From: Luteimonas sp. MC1750
GTDB taxonomy: Bacteria > Pseudomonadota > Gammaproteobacteria > Xanthomonadales > Xanthomonadaceae
DNA: 64,000 nt
Direction: 5' to 3'
Assembly (NCBI RefSeq): GCF_016615955.1
Contig: NZ_CP067113.1
Span: 1,922,001-1,986,000 of the forward strand
Shown here: positions 54,593-62,719 of the stretch, in pieces
Layout of the letters: every line of letters starts with the position of its first letter
Numbering within the stretch: the first letter of the stretch is position 1
Position numbers and translations under genes: made by a program
Notes under the pieces: model-generated
Database searches by the model: none
The model's input: the letters and a program-made list of their open reading frames with translations, nothing else
Told to the model about the DNA's origin: nothing

Positions 54593-54743
54593 GGGGTCGT
54601 CCGGGGGGCCGCACGGGGCGGGAGTGGCGCTAAGTCCTTGTCGGGCTTCGGATTGCGTGCGCTGGGTCACAGGCCTGTGAAGGTGGCGTCATGATATCGT
54701 CGGCCTCCCCCCTGCCCCGCCCGTTCCGAGGAATCCCCGCGCC

Positions 54744-55295
54744 ATGTCCATCTTCCCGCAAGGCTCCGCCAAGAAAGACCTGCCCTTCAAGGACGCCGTC
54801 GCCCCCGCGCGCGAGCCTTCCCCGGCGATCGCCTCGTTCGAGCCCGCCGAAACTCCTTTCCAGGCCACCCAGCGCCCGGCAGCGCCCGCGGCCCCGCAGG
54901 CGCGTGAATCCGTGATCGCATCCGACCTCACCATCGAAGGCAAGATTTCCGGCAGCGGCAACGTGCGCATCGCCGGCAAGTTCAAGGGTGATGTCAACGT
55001 CGAGGGCGACCTGACCATCGACGGCGGCGCCCGCCTCAACGGCGGCGTGCGCGCCAGGCGCGTGACCGTCGCCGGCGAGCTGGAAGGCAACATCGAATCC
55101 GCCGAGCGCGTCGAGCTGCAGCCCTCCGCGGTGCTGGTCGGCGACGTCAAGGCCGGCACGCTGACCGTCGCCTCGGGCTCGCGCATCCGCGGCCACGTCG
55201 AGTGCGGCTGGGACGATGCCGGCCCCGCCACGGGCAAGGACGACAAGGCGCAGAAGGACAGCAGGGACAAGGCCGGCCTCGACGTCGCCCCGTGA
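54744..55295 (+). CDS. Bactofilin
   Basis: A 183-residue polymer-forming cytoskeletal protein. The central bactofilin domain (about 58-160) has SDLTIEGKISGSGNVRIAG, FKGDVNVEGDLTIDGGA and ESAERVELQPSAVLVGDVKAGTL, the repeated hydrophobic-glycine beta-helix pattern. The N-terminus is Pro/Ala-rich and the C-terminus charged. Bactofilins form filaments that position cell-wall enzymes. The gene overlaps the zinc-ribbon gene by GTGA, a pairing seen in Xanthomonads. Confidence 0.9.
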   Translation: MSIFPQGSAKKDLPFKDAVAPAREPSPAIASFEPAETPFQATQRPAAPAAPQARESVIASDLTIEGKISGSGNVRIAGKFKGDVNVEGDLTIDGGARLNGGVRARRVTVAGELEGNIESAERVELQPSAVLVGDVKAGTLTVASGSRIRGHVECGWDDAGPATGKDDKAQKDSRDKAGLDVAP

Positions 55296-55666
55296 ACCAG
55301 CGCCCCGGCGCGGCAGGTGCCACCCGCACCTGCCCGCACTGCAAGACCCTGATCCTGGAAAGCGCGACGGTCTGCCCGTCGTGCCGCCACTACCTGCGCT
55401 TCGACGACAAGGCGCAGTCGGTCGAGGTCACCCGTGCGCTGCAGGTCGAGGGCGAGATCCGGCACCCGTCCGAAGGCGGCGCCTGGGAATACTCGGTGGT
55501 GCTGACCATCCGCGACGACGAGGGCAACGAGGTCTCGCACCAGGTCGTCGGCGTCGGCGCGATCCACCCCGGCGACGCGCGCACCTTCACGCTGTCGGTC
55601 GACCTGACCCCGACCAGCGACATGCGCCGCATGCCCAAGCGCCCCAACTCGCGCTCCCGCCACTAG
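55292..55666 (+). CDS. Zinc-ribbon protein coupled to bactofilin
   Basis: A 124-residue protein with CPHCKTLILESATVCPSC, a four-cysteine zinc ribbon at about residues 14-31, followed by a beta-rich domain (WEYSVVLTIRDDEGNEVSHQ) and a basic tail. The GTG start overlaps the bactofilin stop (GTGA at 55292-55295), so it is translationally coupled. It may assist bactofilin assembly or link it to partners; function not established. GTG rather than ATG is the only start that fits the overlap. Confidence 0.8.
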   Translation: MNQRPGAAGATRTCPHCKTLILESATVCPSCRHYLRFDDKAQSVEVTRALQVEGEIRHPSEGGAWEYSVVLTIRDDEGNEVSHQVVGVGAIHPGDARTFTLSVDLTPTSDMRRMPKRPNSRSRH

Positions 55667-55670
55667 CCAA

Positions 55671-55900
55671 GCGCCGCCCCTGCAGGAGCGGCTACAGCCG
55701 CGGTCAGCCCCTCACGGACTCCACCGCCTCGACCCGCGCCGCCCCTGCAGGAGCGGCTACAGCCGCGATCGGCCCCTCACGGACTCCACCGCCTCGACCT
55801 GCGCCGCGCCTGTAGGAGCGGCTACAGCCGCGATCAGCCCATCAGGAAGTCCACCACTGCCCCGACCTGCGCGGATCGCGGCTGTAGCCGCTCCTACAGG
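55671..55900. repeat. REP-like tandem array (65-bp period) plus inverted copy
   Basis: Three direct units begin at about 55671, 55736 and 55801, each with GCGCC, CCTGYAGGAGCGGCTACAGC and a CTCACGGACTCCACC-type spacer, giving a 65-bp period. A fourth copy in reverse orientation lies at 55874-55900. This fills the 312-base gap between the zinc-ribbon gene and the small gene downstream of feoB. Confidence 0.85.
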
Positions 55901-55978
55901 GGCAGGTCATTCCGGGTGGCAGGTCCATCCGCATAGGCAGACCCTCAGTGGCAGCCCTCGACAGGTGCAGGCGCCGGG

Positions 55979-56212
55979 TCAGCTGCAGCCGCTGCAGCTG
56001 CCGCAGGCCTTGGCTCCGGCCGGTGTCGGCGGGGCGATCCTGCGGCCCAGCGCGCGCAGCCAGGCCGGCCGGCCGTCGCGCACCATCGGGATCGCCACCG
56101 CCACGCGCAGGCGACGCGCGGCGAGGGGGAACTGCCGGCGCAGCACCATCCACGCGCTGAGGGCGACCACCGCCGCGACCACGACGTACTGCAGCGCGAG
56201 GCCGGCTTCCAT
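55979..56212 (-). CDS. Small Cys-tailed membrane protein of the feo operon
   Basis: A 77-residue protein: one transmembrane helix (LQYVVVAAVVALSAWMVL), a basic cytoplasmic part and a C-terminal cysteine cluster ACGSCSGCS. It resembles the FeoB-associated Cys-rich membrane proteins (DUF6587-like). Its start shares bases with the feoB stop (TGATG), indicating coupled translation. The cysteines could handle Fe2+ or an Fe-S cluster. Family naming is from memory. Confidence 0.75.
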   Translation of the reverse strand: MEAGLALQYVVVAAVVALSAWMVLRRQFPLAARRLRVAVAIPMVRDGRPAWLRALGRRIAPPTPAGAKACGSCSGCS

Positions 56213-58095
56213 CAGCCCGCTCCCAGCGTCTTCGCCACCTGGTAGGTCACCAGCGACGCCAGGTAGGCCAGCCCGAACAGGAACAGCGCGTTGACCGCCA
56301 TCAGCTTCCACGAGCCGGTCTCGCGGCGGATCGCCGCCCAGGTCGCGATGCACTGCGGCGCGTAGATGAACCACACCAGCAGCGACAGCCCCGTCGCCAG
56401 CGACCAGCCGTCGCTGATGATCGGAAGCAGGGCTTCGCTGGCCGCCGCGTCGTCGGCCGCCGACAGCGCGTAGACCGTCGCCAGCGACGCCACCGCGACC
56501 TCGCGCGCGGCCAGTCCCGGGATCAGCGCGATGCAGATCTGCCAGTTGAAGCCCAGCGGCGCGAACACCGCCGACAGCGCATGGCCGATGCGCCCGGCGA
56601 AGCTGTAGTCGATCGCCGGGCCGACCGCGTCGGCCGGAGGCGCCGGGAACGACAGCAGGACCCACAGCAGCACCGTCAGCGCGAAGATGATGCCGCCCAC
56701 GCGCTTGAGGAAGATCATCGCGCGCTCGTACAGCCCGATCAGCAGGTCGCGCGGATGCGGCACGCGGTAGGAGGGCAACTCCAGCATCAGCGGATGCTCG
56801 CTGCGGTCGCGGCGCCAGCGCTTCATCGTCCACGACACCGCCAGCGCGCTGGCGATGCCGGCCATGTACAGCCCGAACAGCACCAGCCCCTGCAGGTGGA
56901 AGCCGCCGGCGACCTTCCGCGCCGGGATGAAGGCGCCGATCAGCAGGGCGTATACCGGCAGCCGCGCCGAGCAGGTCATCAGCGGCGCGACCATGATCGT
57001 GGCGATGCGGTCGCGCGGATCCTGGATCGAGCGCGTGGCCATGATGCCGGGCACCGCGCAAGCGAAGCTCGACAGCAGGGGGATGAACGAACGCCCCGAC
57101 AGTCCGGCCGAGGCCATCATCCGATCGAGCAGGAAGGCCGCTCGCGGCAGGTAGCCCGACTCCTCGAGCGCAAGGATGAAGGCGAACAGCACCAGGATCT
57201 GCGGCAGGAAGACCACGACCCCGCCGAGCCCGGCGATCAGGCCGTCAACCAGCAGGCTGCGCAGCGGCCCGTCCGGCATCGCACCGCCCACCGCGCCGCC
57301 GAGCCAGGCCGTGCCGGACTCGATCAGGTCCATCACCGGCGTCGCCCAGGCGTAGACCGCCTGGAAGATCAGAAACATCACCACCGCCAGCGTCAGCAGG
57401 CCGAACACCGGGTGCAGCAGCCAGCGGTCGAGCGCGTCGTCGACGTGGGCGGTGCGCGTGGGCATGGCCACGGCCAGCGCCAGCAGGCGGCGGGTCTCGG
57501 CGTGGAGCGCCTCGTCGGTGGTCATCGCGTGCGCCACCCCGCCCAGCCGCCTTTCCGGAGCCCGCGGCGCGGCGGCCATGGCCTCGATGCCTTCGACCAG
57601 CGCGGCCGCGCCGTCCTGGCGGACCGCGACGGTTTCCACCACCGGCACGCCGAGCTCGGCTTCCAGCACAGCACGGTCGATGCGCACGCCGCGGCGTGCC
57701 GCCACGTCGACCATGTTCAGCGCCAGCACCATCGGCCGGCCGAGCTCGCGCACCTCCAGCGCGAAGCGCAGGTGCAGCCGCAGGTTGGTGGCGTCGACCA
57801 CGCAGACGATGACGTCCGGGGCGGGCTCGCCGGGATAGAAGCCACGGCAGAGGTCGCGGGTGATCGCCTCGTCCAGGCTCGAAGGCACCAGGCTGTAGGC
57901 GCCGGGCAGGTCGAGCACGGCGTAGGCGCGGCCCGAGGGCGCGAGCAGCCGGCCCTCCTTGCGCTCGACGGTGACCCCGGCGTAATTGGCGACCTTCTGC
58001 CGGCTGCCGGTGAGCTGGTTGAACAGCGCGGTCTTGCCGCAGTTCGGGTTGCCGACCAGGGCCAGGCGGGGGACGACGGCGGCGAGCTCGCTCAT
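56212..58095 (-). CDS. feoB: Ferrous iron transporter B
   Basis: A 627-residue Fe2+ transporter. The N-terminal G domain shows LVGNPNCGKTALFNQLTG (G1, residues 13-30), VLDLPGAYSL (G3) and LNMVDVAARRG (G4). About ten membrane helices follow, with ESGYLPRAAFLLDRMM, GRSFIPLLSSFACAVPGI and IYAPQCIATWAAIRRE (Cys-containing gate region). It overlaps feoA by ATGA. The family normally ranges 600-780 residues, so this is a compact form. Confidence 0.95.
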   Translation of the reverse strand: MSELAAVVPRLALVGNPNCGKTALFNQLTGSRQKVANYAGVTVERKEGRLLAPSGRAYAVLDLPGAYSLVPSSLDEAITRDLCRGFYPGEPAPDVIVCVVDATNLRLHLRFALEVRELGRPMVLALNMVDVAARRGVRIDRAVLEAELGVPVVETVAVRQDGAAALVEGIEAMAAAPRAPERRLGGVAHAMTTDEALHAETRRLLALAVAMPTRTAHVDDALDRWLLHPVFGLLTLAVVMFLIFQAVYAWATPVMDLIESGTAWLGGAVGGAMPDGPLRSLLVDGLIAGLGGVVVFLPQILVLFAFILALEESGYLPRAAFLLDRMMASAGLSGRSFIPLLSSFACAVPGIMATRSIQDPRDRIATIMVAPLMTCSARLPVYALLIGAFIPARKVAGGFHLQGLVLFGLYMAGIASALAVSWTMKRWRRDRSEHPLMLELPSYRVPHPRDLLIGLYERAMIFLKRVGGIIFALTVLLWVLLSFPAPPADAVGPAIDYSFAGRIGHALSAVFAPLGFNWQICIALIPGLAAREVAVASLATVYALSAADDAAASEALLPIISDGWSLATGLSLLVWFIYAPQCIATWAAIRRETGSWKLMAVNALFLFGLAYLASLVTYQVAKTLGAG

Positions 58096-58394
58096 GCGGC
58101 GGCGTCACGCGCGCGCGCGGCGCGCGACTCTCCGGCCAGCCCGGTGCCGCACGCGTCCTCGACCGCCGCCAGCAAGACCCGCGCGGCCTCCTCGCGCCGC
58201 AGCGCGAAGCGCGTATAGCCGACCTGGACCAGCAGCGGCTCCGCGCCGAAGGGCCCGGCGGCGGTCACCTGCACGTCCTCGCCGGCGACGAAACCCAGCT
58301 CGCGCAGGCGCCGGGCGATCGGATCGTTTTCGAAGCGCGCCTCGACGCGCTCGACCACGCCACGCACGCGGCGCGGAAGTTCGGAAAGCCTCAC
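58092..58394 (-). CDS. feoA: Ferrous iron transport protein A
   Basis: A 100-residue SH3-like FeoA. From GTG 58394 it reads VRLSELPRRVRGVVERV, then RRLRELGFVAGEDVQV, GPFGAEPLLVQVGYTRFALRREEAARV. A longer frame reaches upstream to an ATG at 58493, but it would run through the Fur-box-like promoter at 58411-58430 and across the liuC start, so the GTG is preferred. Coupled to feoB by an ATGA overlap. It regulates or assists FeoB. Confidence 0.88.
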   Translation of the reverse strand: MRLSELPRRVRGVVERVEARFENDPIARRLRELGFVAGEDVQVTAAGPFGAEPLLVQVGYTRFALRREEAARVLLAAVEDACGTGLAGESRAARARDAAA

Positions 58395-58410
58395 GGGCAG
58401 GTCCGGTTGG

Positions 58411-58430
58411 GAATGGTTCTCATTATAAAG
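58411..58430 (-). promoter_or_regulatory. Fur box for feoAB
   Basis: On the minus strand the site reads TATAATGAGAACCATTC, a good partial match to the 19-bp Fur consensus GATAATGATAATCATTATC, 17 bases before the feoA GTG. It predicts iron repression. It lies in the 89-bp gap shared with the divergent liuC gene. Confidence 0.7.
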
Positions 58431-58483
58431 CGCGCCGGACCGGCCGGTATCATCGGCCATCCTCTTTTTTTCAAGGCCTTCCC

Positions 58484-59266
58484 ATGTCGGCAAACCTCAC
58501 GCTGGCCCGCGAGGGCGCGGTCGCGCGCCTGCGCCTGGACCGCCCTGCCCTGCACAACGCCTTCGACGACGCCCTGATCGCCGCGCTGACCGAGGCGCTG
58601 CAGGCGCTGGGGCGCGACCCCGGCGTCCGCGTGGTGGTGCTGGAGGCGGCGGGAGCCTCGTTCTCGGCCGGCGCCGACCTCAACTGGATGCGCGGCATGG
58701 CCGCCGCCAGCGAGGACGCCAACCGCGAGGACTCGCTGCGCCTGGCACGGCTGATGCGCACCCTGGACGAACTGCCCAAGCCGACGATCGCGCGTGTCCA
58801 GGGCGCGGCCTTCGGCGGCGGCGTCGGCCTGGTGGCCTGCTGCGACATCGCCATCGGCGTGGCCGGGGCGACGTTCGGCCTGACCGAAAGCCGCCTCGGC
58901 CTGCTGCCGGCGGTGATCTCGCCCTACCTCATCCGCGCCATCGGCACCCGCAACGCCCGCCGCTACTTCGCCACCGCCGAACTCTTCGACGCCGCCGAAG
59001 CCCTGCGCATCGGCCTGCTGCACCAGGTCGTGCCGGCGGACGCACTGGACGCCGCCATCGACCGCCAGCTCGCGCTGCTCCTCAAGGCCGCGCCCTTCGC
59101 CGCATCCGACGCCAAGCGCCTGGTCCGCGAAACCGCCGCCACCACCGACCGCGACCGCCTCGACCACGACAACGCCGCCCTCATCGCCGCCCTGCGCGTC
59201 TCCCCCGAAGGCCAGGAAGGCCTGGGGGCATTCCTGGACAAGCGCAGGCCGGGTTGGGTGGAGTGA
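58484..59266 (+). CDS. liuC: Enoyl-CoA hydratase, probable methylglutaconyl-CoA hydratase
   Basis: A 260-residue crotonase. SFSAGADLNWMRGMAA (oxyanion loop), VQGAAFGGGVGLVACCD and GLTESRLGLLPAVISPY contain the expected acidic and glycine residues for hydratase activity. In the liu context it converts 3-methylglutaconyl-CoA to HMG-CoA. It diverges from feoA and ends 13 bases before the inverted-repeat cassette that separates it from liuD. Confidence 0.88.
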   Translation: MSANLTLAREGAVARLRLDRPALHNAFDDALIAALTEALQALGRDPGVRVVVLEAAGASFSAGADLNWMRGMAAASEDANREDSLRLARLMRTLDELPKPTIARVQGAAFGGGVGLVACCDIAIGVAGATFGLTESRLGLLPAVISPYLIRAIGTRNARRYFATAELFDAAEALRIGLLHQVVPADALDAAIDRQLALLLKAAPFAASDAKRLVRETAATTDRDRLDHDNAALIAALRVSPEGQEGLGAFLDKRRPGWVE

Positions 59267-59279
59267 CAGGAGGAGCTTA

Positions 59280-59805
59280 TTTGGCCACGGATCTGCGCAG
59301 ATAAGAGCGGATTTACACGGATAGAGCGGTTTAGAGTGGGCACGGCTATCGGGAGGTGGGCGCATGGATGCGGCCGGCGGTGGATTGGTGTCTGGCGGAC
59401 TCAGCGGGAAGGTGATCGGGGCGTTCTTCGATACGTACAACGAGCTGGGGCACGGATTTCTCGAGAGCGTGTACGAAGCGGCGCTGGCCGTCAGGCTCGA
59501 GGAGTGCGGGTTTGATGTAAGGAGACAGGTGCCCATTGACGTGCGATTCCACGGGCAAGTCGTCGGCCAGTTCAGGGCCGACATGCTCGTCAACGATCAT
59601 TTCCTCATCGAGATCAAGGCCGTCCTCCGGATCGCTCCCGCGCATGAAGCCCAACTCATCAACTACTTGAAGGCCACCGGCATCCGCCTCGGGCTTCTCC
59701 TCAACTTCGGCCCGAGCCCGGAATTCCGCCGCCGCGTTTTCTCTTAGACTCTCCCCTGCTTTATCCGTGTAAATCCGCTCTTATCCGCGCAGATCCGTGG
59801 CCAAA
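59280..59805. mobile_element. Inverted-repeat cassette carrying a GxxExxY gene
   Basis: Two 44-nt inverted arms (59280-59323 and 59762-59805; outer sequence TTTGGCCACGGATCTGCGC) match at 43 of 44 positions and enclose the 127-codon GxxExxY gene with little other sequence. The right arm reaches the start of liuD, and the left begins 13 bases after the liuC stop. There is no transposase and no clear target duplication. It looks like a small mobile or selfish cassette inserted in the leucine-degradation operon, though a bystander repeat is possible. Confidence 0.6.
59364..59747 (+). CDS. GxxExxY protein (PD-(D/E)xK-like fold)
   Basis: A 127-residue protein with the signature GFLESVYEAAL (Gly31, Glu34, Tyr37) and FRADMLVNDHFLIEIKAV (Asp73, Glu83, Lys85), the residues of a PD-(D/E)xK-type core. 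The C-terminal INYLKATGIRLGLLLNFG is family-typical. The GxxExxY family has a nuclease-like fold but no settled function. It is the only gene between the two 44-nt inverted arms. The start at 59364 follows a GGGAGG. Confidence 0.85.
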   Translation: MDAAGGGLVSGGLSGKVIGAFFDTYNELGHGFLESVYEAALAVRLEECGFDVRRQVPIDVRFHGQVVGQFRADMLVNDHFLIEIKAVLRIAPAHEAQLINYLKATGIRLGLLLNFGPSPEFRRRVFS

Positions 59806-59808
59806 AAA

Positions 59809-61818
59809 ATGCTCTCGAAGATCCTCATCGCCAACCGCGGCGAAATCGCCTGCCGCGTCATCCGGACCTCCCGCCGCATGGGCATCGCCACGGTGGCGGT
59901 GTACTCGGAGGCCGACGCCGGCGCGCAGCACGTGCAGCTGGCCGACGAGGCCTGGCCCATCGGGGGACCGCGGCCGCAGGACAGCTACCTGCGCGGCGAG
60001 GCGATCATCGCGGCGGCGCTCGCCAGCGGCGCGCAGGGCATCCATCCCGGGTATGGATTCCTCAGCGAGAACGCGGACTTCGCCGATGCGGTCGAGGCCG
60101 CGGGGATGGTGTTCATCGGGCCGAAGGCGGACTCGATGCGGCGCATGGGCAGCAAGGCCGGGGCCAAGGAGCTGATGGCGGCGGCCGGGGTGCCGGTGGT
60201 GCCGGGCTATACCGGCGAGGACCAGGCGCCCGGACTGCTGCAGCGCGAGGCCGACCGCATCGGCTACCCGCTGATGATCAAGGCCGCGTACGGCGGCGGT
60301 GGCAAGGGCATGCGCATCGTGCGCGCCGCCGACGGCTTCCTGCCCGCGCTGGAAAGCTGCCAGCGCGAGGCGCGCAATGCCTTCGGCCGCGACCGGGTGC
60401 TGCTGGAGCGCTACATCGAGTCGCCGCGGCACATCGAGATCCAGGTGTTCGCTGATGCGCAGGGCAACACCATCCATTTGAACGAGCGCGAGTGCTCGGC
60501 CCAGCGCCGCTACCAGAAGGTGCTGGAAGAGGCGCCCTCGCCCTTCCTGACGCCGCAGCTGCGTGCGCGCATGGGCGAGGCGGCGGTGCTGGCGGCGCGT
60601 GCCATCGGCTACCAGAACGCCGGCACGGTGGAGTTCATCGTGGCGCCCTCGGGCGACTTCTTCTTCATGGAAATCAACACGCGGCTGCAGGTCGAGCATC
60701 CGGTCACCGAGATGGTGACCGGGCTCGACCTGGTCGAGTGGCAGCTGCGCGTTGCCTCCGGCGAGCCCCTGCCGCTGGCGCAGGCCGACGTGCCGCAGCG
60801 CGGGCACGCGATCGAGGTGCGCCTGTACGCCGAGGACCCGGACGCCGGCTTCCTGCCCGGCTCGGGCCGCCTGCAGCGCCTGCGCCTGCCCGCGGACGCC
60901 GATGGCGTGCGCATCGATTCGGGCGTGGTCGAGGGCGACGTGGTGACGATCTTCTACGACCCGATGATCGCCAAGCTCATCGTCCACGCCGACGACCGCG
61001 CCGCGGCGCTGGCGCGCCTGCGGTCGGCGCTGGCCGCCTGCGTGATCGAAGGACCGAAGTCCAACATCGCCTTCCTCGAGCGGCTGGCCCGGCACCCCGC
61101 CGTGGTCGAAGGCCGCATCGACACCGGATACCTCGACCGCCACCTGGACGAGTTCATCGGCGACGACGGCGCACCGGCCGAAGGCGCGGATGATGCACGC
61201 GCCGCGGCCGTGGTCGCGACGCTGCTCGGAACCGAGGCCGAGGCGCGCTGCGCGGCGGCCGGCAGCAGCGATCCCGGCTCACCCTGGGGCAGTGCCGATG
61301 GCTGGCGTCTGGGCCATGCCGGGCTGCGCCGCGTGGTCCTGGGCGAAGGCGACACGCGCCAGGTCGCGGTCGCGCACGGCGCCGGCGGCGACTATCGGAT
61401 CGCGTTCGCCGACGCCGCGCCGCTGCGCGTGGAAGGCGCCCGGCTGGCCTCGGGCACCCTGCATGCGCGTTTCAACGGCCGGGGACTCCGCTACGCGCTC
61501 GACACCGACGGCACCGCCGTGCGCCTGCACGACGGGCGCCGCCACTGGCGCTTCGAACGCGTCGGGGCCTACGAGCCCGCGCGCAGCGAGGGCGCGGGCG
61601 GCGGCAACCGGGTTGCGGCGCCGATGCCGGGGCGTATCGTGGTCACGCGGGTGCAGGCGGGCGAGCGCGTCAGCGAAGGCCAGGAGCTGCTGGTGATGGA
61701 GGCGATGAAGATGGAGCTTGCGCTGAAGGCGCCGCGCGACGGCGTGGTGGGCGAGGTGCTGGCGCGCGAAGGCGACTTCGTCGATGCCGACGCCGTGCTG
61801 GTCACGCTGGAGGACTGA
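59809..61818 (+). CDS. liuD: Methylcrotonyl-CoA carboxylase alpha (biotin-containing) subunit
   Basis: A 669-residue biotin carboxylase/biotin carrier fusion. KILIANRGEIACRVIRTSRR starts the carboxylase, AAYGGGGKGMRIV is the ATP-grasp glycine loop, EINTRLQVEHPVTEMVTG is the catalytic region, and the C-terminal EAMKMELALKAP carries the biotinylated lysine. With liuB it forms MCC. ATG 59809 gives the conserved MLSKIL start; a GTG at 59797 lies in the inverted arm of the upstream cassette. No good ribosome-binding sequence remains before the ATG, which may lower translation. Confidence 0.93.
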   Translation: MLSKILIANRGEIACRVIRTSRRMGIATVAVYSEADAGAQHVQLADEAWPIGGPRPQDSYLRGEAIIAAALASGAQGIHPGYGFLSENADFADAVEAAGMVFIGPKADSMRRMGSKAGAKELMAAAGVPVVPGYTGEDQAPGLLQREADRIGYPLMIKAAYGGGGKGMRIVRAADGFLPALESCQREARNAFGRDRVLLERYIESPRHIEIQVFADAQGNTIHLNERECSAQRRYQKVLEEAPSPFLTPQLRARMGEAAVLAARAIGYQNAGTVEFIVAPSGDFFFMEINTRLQVEHPVTEMVTGLDLVEWQLRVASGEPLPLAQADVPQRGHAIEVRLYAEDPDAGFLPGSGRLQRLRLPADADGVRIDSGVVEGDVVTIFYDPMIAKLIVHADDRAAALARLRSALAACVIEGPKSNIAFLERLARHPAVVEGRIDTGYLDRHLDEFIGDDGAPAEGADDARAAAVVATLLGTEAEARCAAAGSSDPGSPWGSADGWRLGHAGLRRVVLGEGDTRQVAVAHGAGGDYRIAFADAAPLRVEGARLASGTLHARFNGRGLRYALDTDGTAVRLHDGRRHWRFERVGAYEPARSEGAGGGNRVAAPMPGRIVVTRVQAGERVSEGQELLVMEAMKMELALKAPRDGVVGEVLAREGDFVDADAVLVTLED

Positions 61819-61819
61819 G

Positions 61820-62719
61820 GTGGCGCGTCCGGCACAGGTGCGCATCGTCGAGGTCGGGCCGCGCGACGGACTGCAGAACGAGTCCGCGCTGGTGGCCACC
61901 GCGGACAAGATCGAACTCGTCGACAGGCTGTCGGCCACCGGCCTGCGCACGGTCGAGGCCACGAGCTTCGTGAGCCCCAAGTGGGTGCCGCAGCTGGCCG
62001 ACGCCGCCGAGGTGTTCTCGGGCATCACCCGCCGGCCCGGCGTGGCCTATCCGGTGCTGGTGCCCAACCTGCAGGGCTACGAACGCGCCCGCGCGGTGGG
62101 GGCCGACGAGGTGGCGGTGTTCACCGCGGCGTCCGAAGCCTTCAACCGCCGCAACACCAATGCCGGCATCGACGAGTCGCTGGAGCGCTTCGCACCGGTG
62201 CTGGAGCGTGCGCGCGCCGATGGCGTGCGCGTGCGCGGCTATGTCTCGACCGTGCTCGGCTGCCCCTACCAGGGGGAGGTGCCGCTGGCCGACGTGGTGC
62301 GCGTGGCGCGCGCGCTGCACGCGATGGGCTGCTACGAGGTCTCGCTCGGGGACACCATCGGCGTCGGCACGCCTGCGAAGGCGCGCGCCATGCTGCGGGC
62401 GGTCGCATCGGAGGTGCCGATGGCCGCGCTCGCGATCCATTTTCACGATACCTACGGCCAGGCCCTGGCCAACGTGCTGGCCTGTCTCGAGGACGGCGTG
62501 GCCGTGGTCGACGCGGCCGTGTCCGGCACCGGCGGCTGTCCCTACGCGCGCGGCGCCAGCGGCAACCTCGCGACCGAAGACCTGGTCTACATGCTGCACG
62601 GGCTCGGCATCGAGACCGGCGTCGAGCTCGACGCCCTGGTCGACACGGGGGCCTGGCTGTCGGGCGTGCTGGGACGCGCCAGCGGCAGCCGGGTGACACG
62701 GGCCAGGGTCAGCGCGTGA
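61820..62719 (+). CDS. liuE: Hydroxymethylglutaryl-CoA lyase
   Basis: A 299-residue lyase cleaving HMG-CoA to acetyl-CoA and acetoacetate. It shows VEVGPRDGLQNE, EATSFVSPKWVPQ, STVLGCPYQGEV, AIHFHDTYGQALAN and the active-site loop SGTGGCPYARGASGN with Cys240. The GTG start at 61820 directly follows the liuD stop with no gap, giving coupled translation. Final step of the leucine pathway in this window. Confidence 0.93.
   Translation: MARPAQVRIVEVGPRDGLQNESALVATADKIELVDRLSATGLRTVEATSFVSPKWVPQLADAAEVFSGITRRPGVAYPVLVPNLQGYERARAVGADEVAVFTAASEAFNRRNTNAGIDESLERFAPVLERARADGVRVRGYVSTVLGCPYQGEVPLADVVRVARALHAMGCYEVSLGDTIGVGTPAKARAMLRAVASEVPMAALAIHFHDTYGQALANVLACLEDGVAVVDAAVSGTGGCPYARGASGNLATEDLVYMLHGLGIETGVELDALVDTGAWLSGVLGRASGSRVTRARVSA

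Noticed and set aside
55671..55900. CRISPR array
   Set aside because: Repeat units and spacers are both conserved with a 65-bp period and an inverted member; this is a REP-type tandem array.
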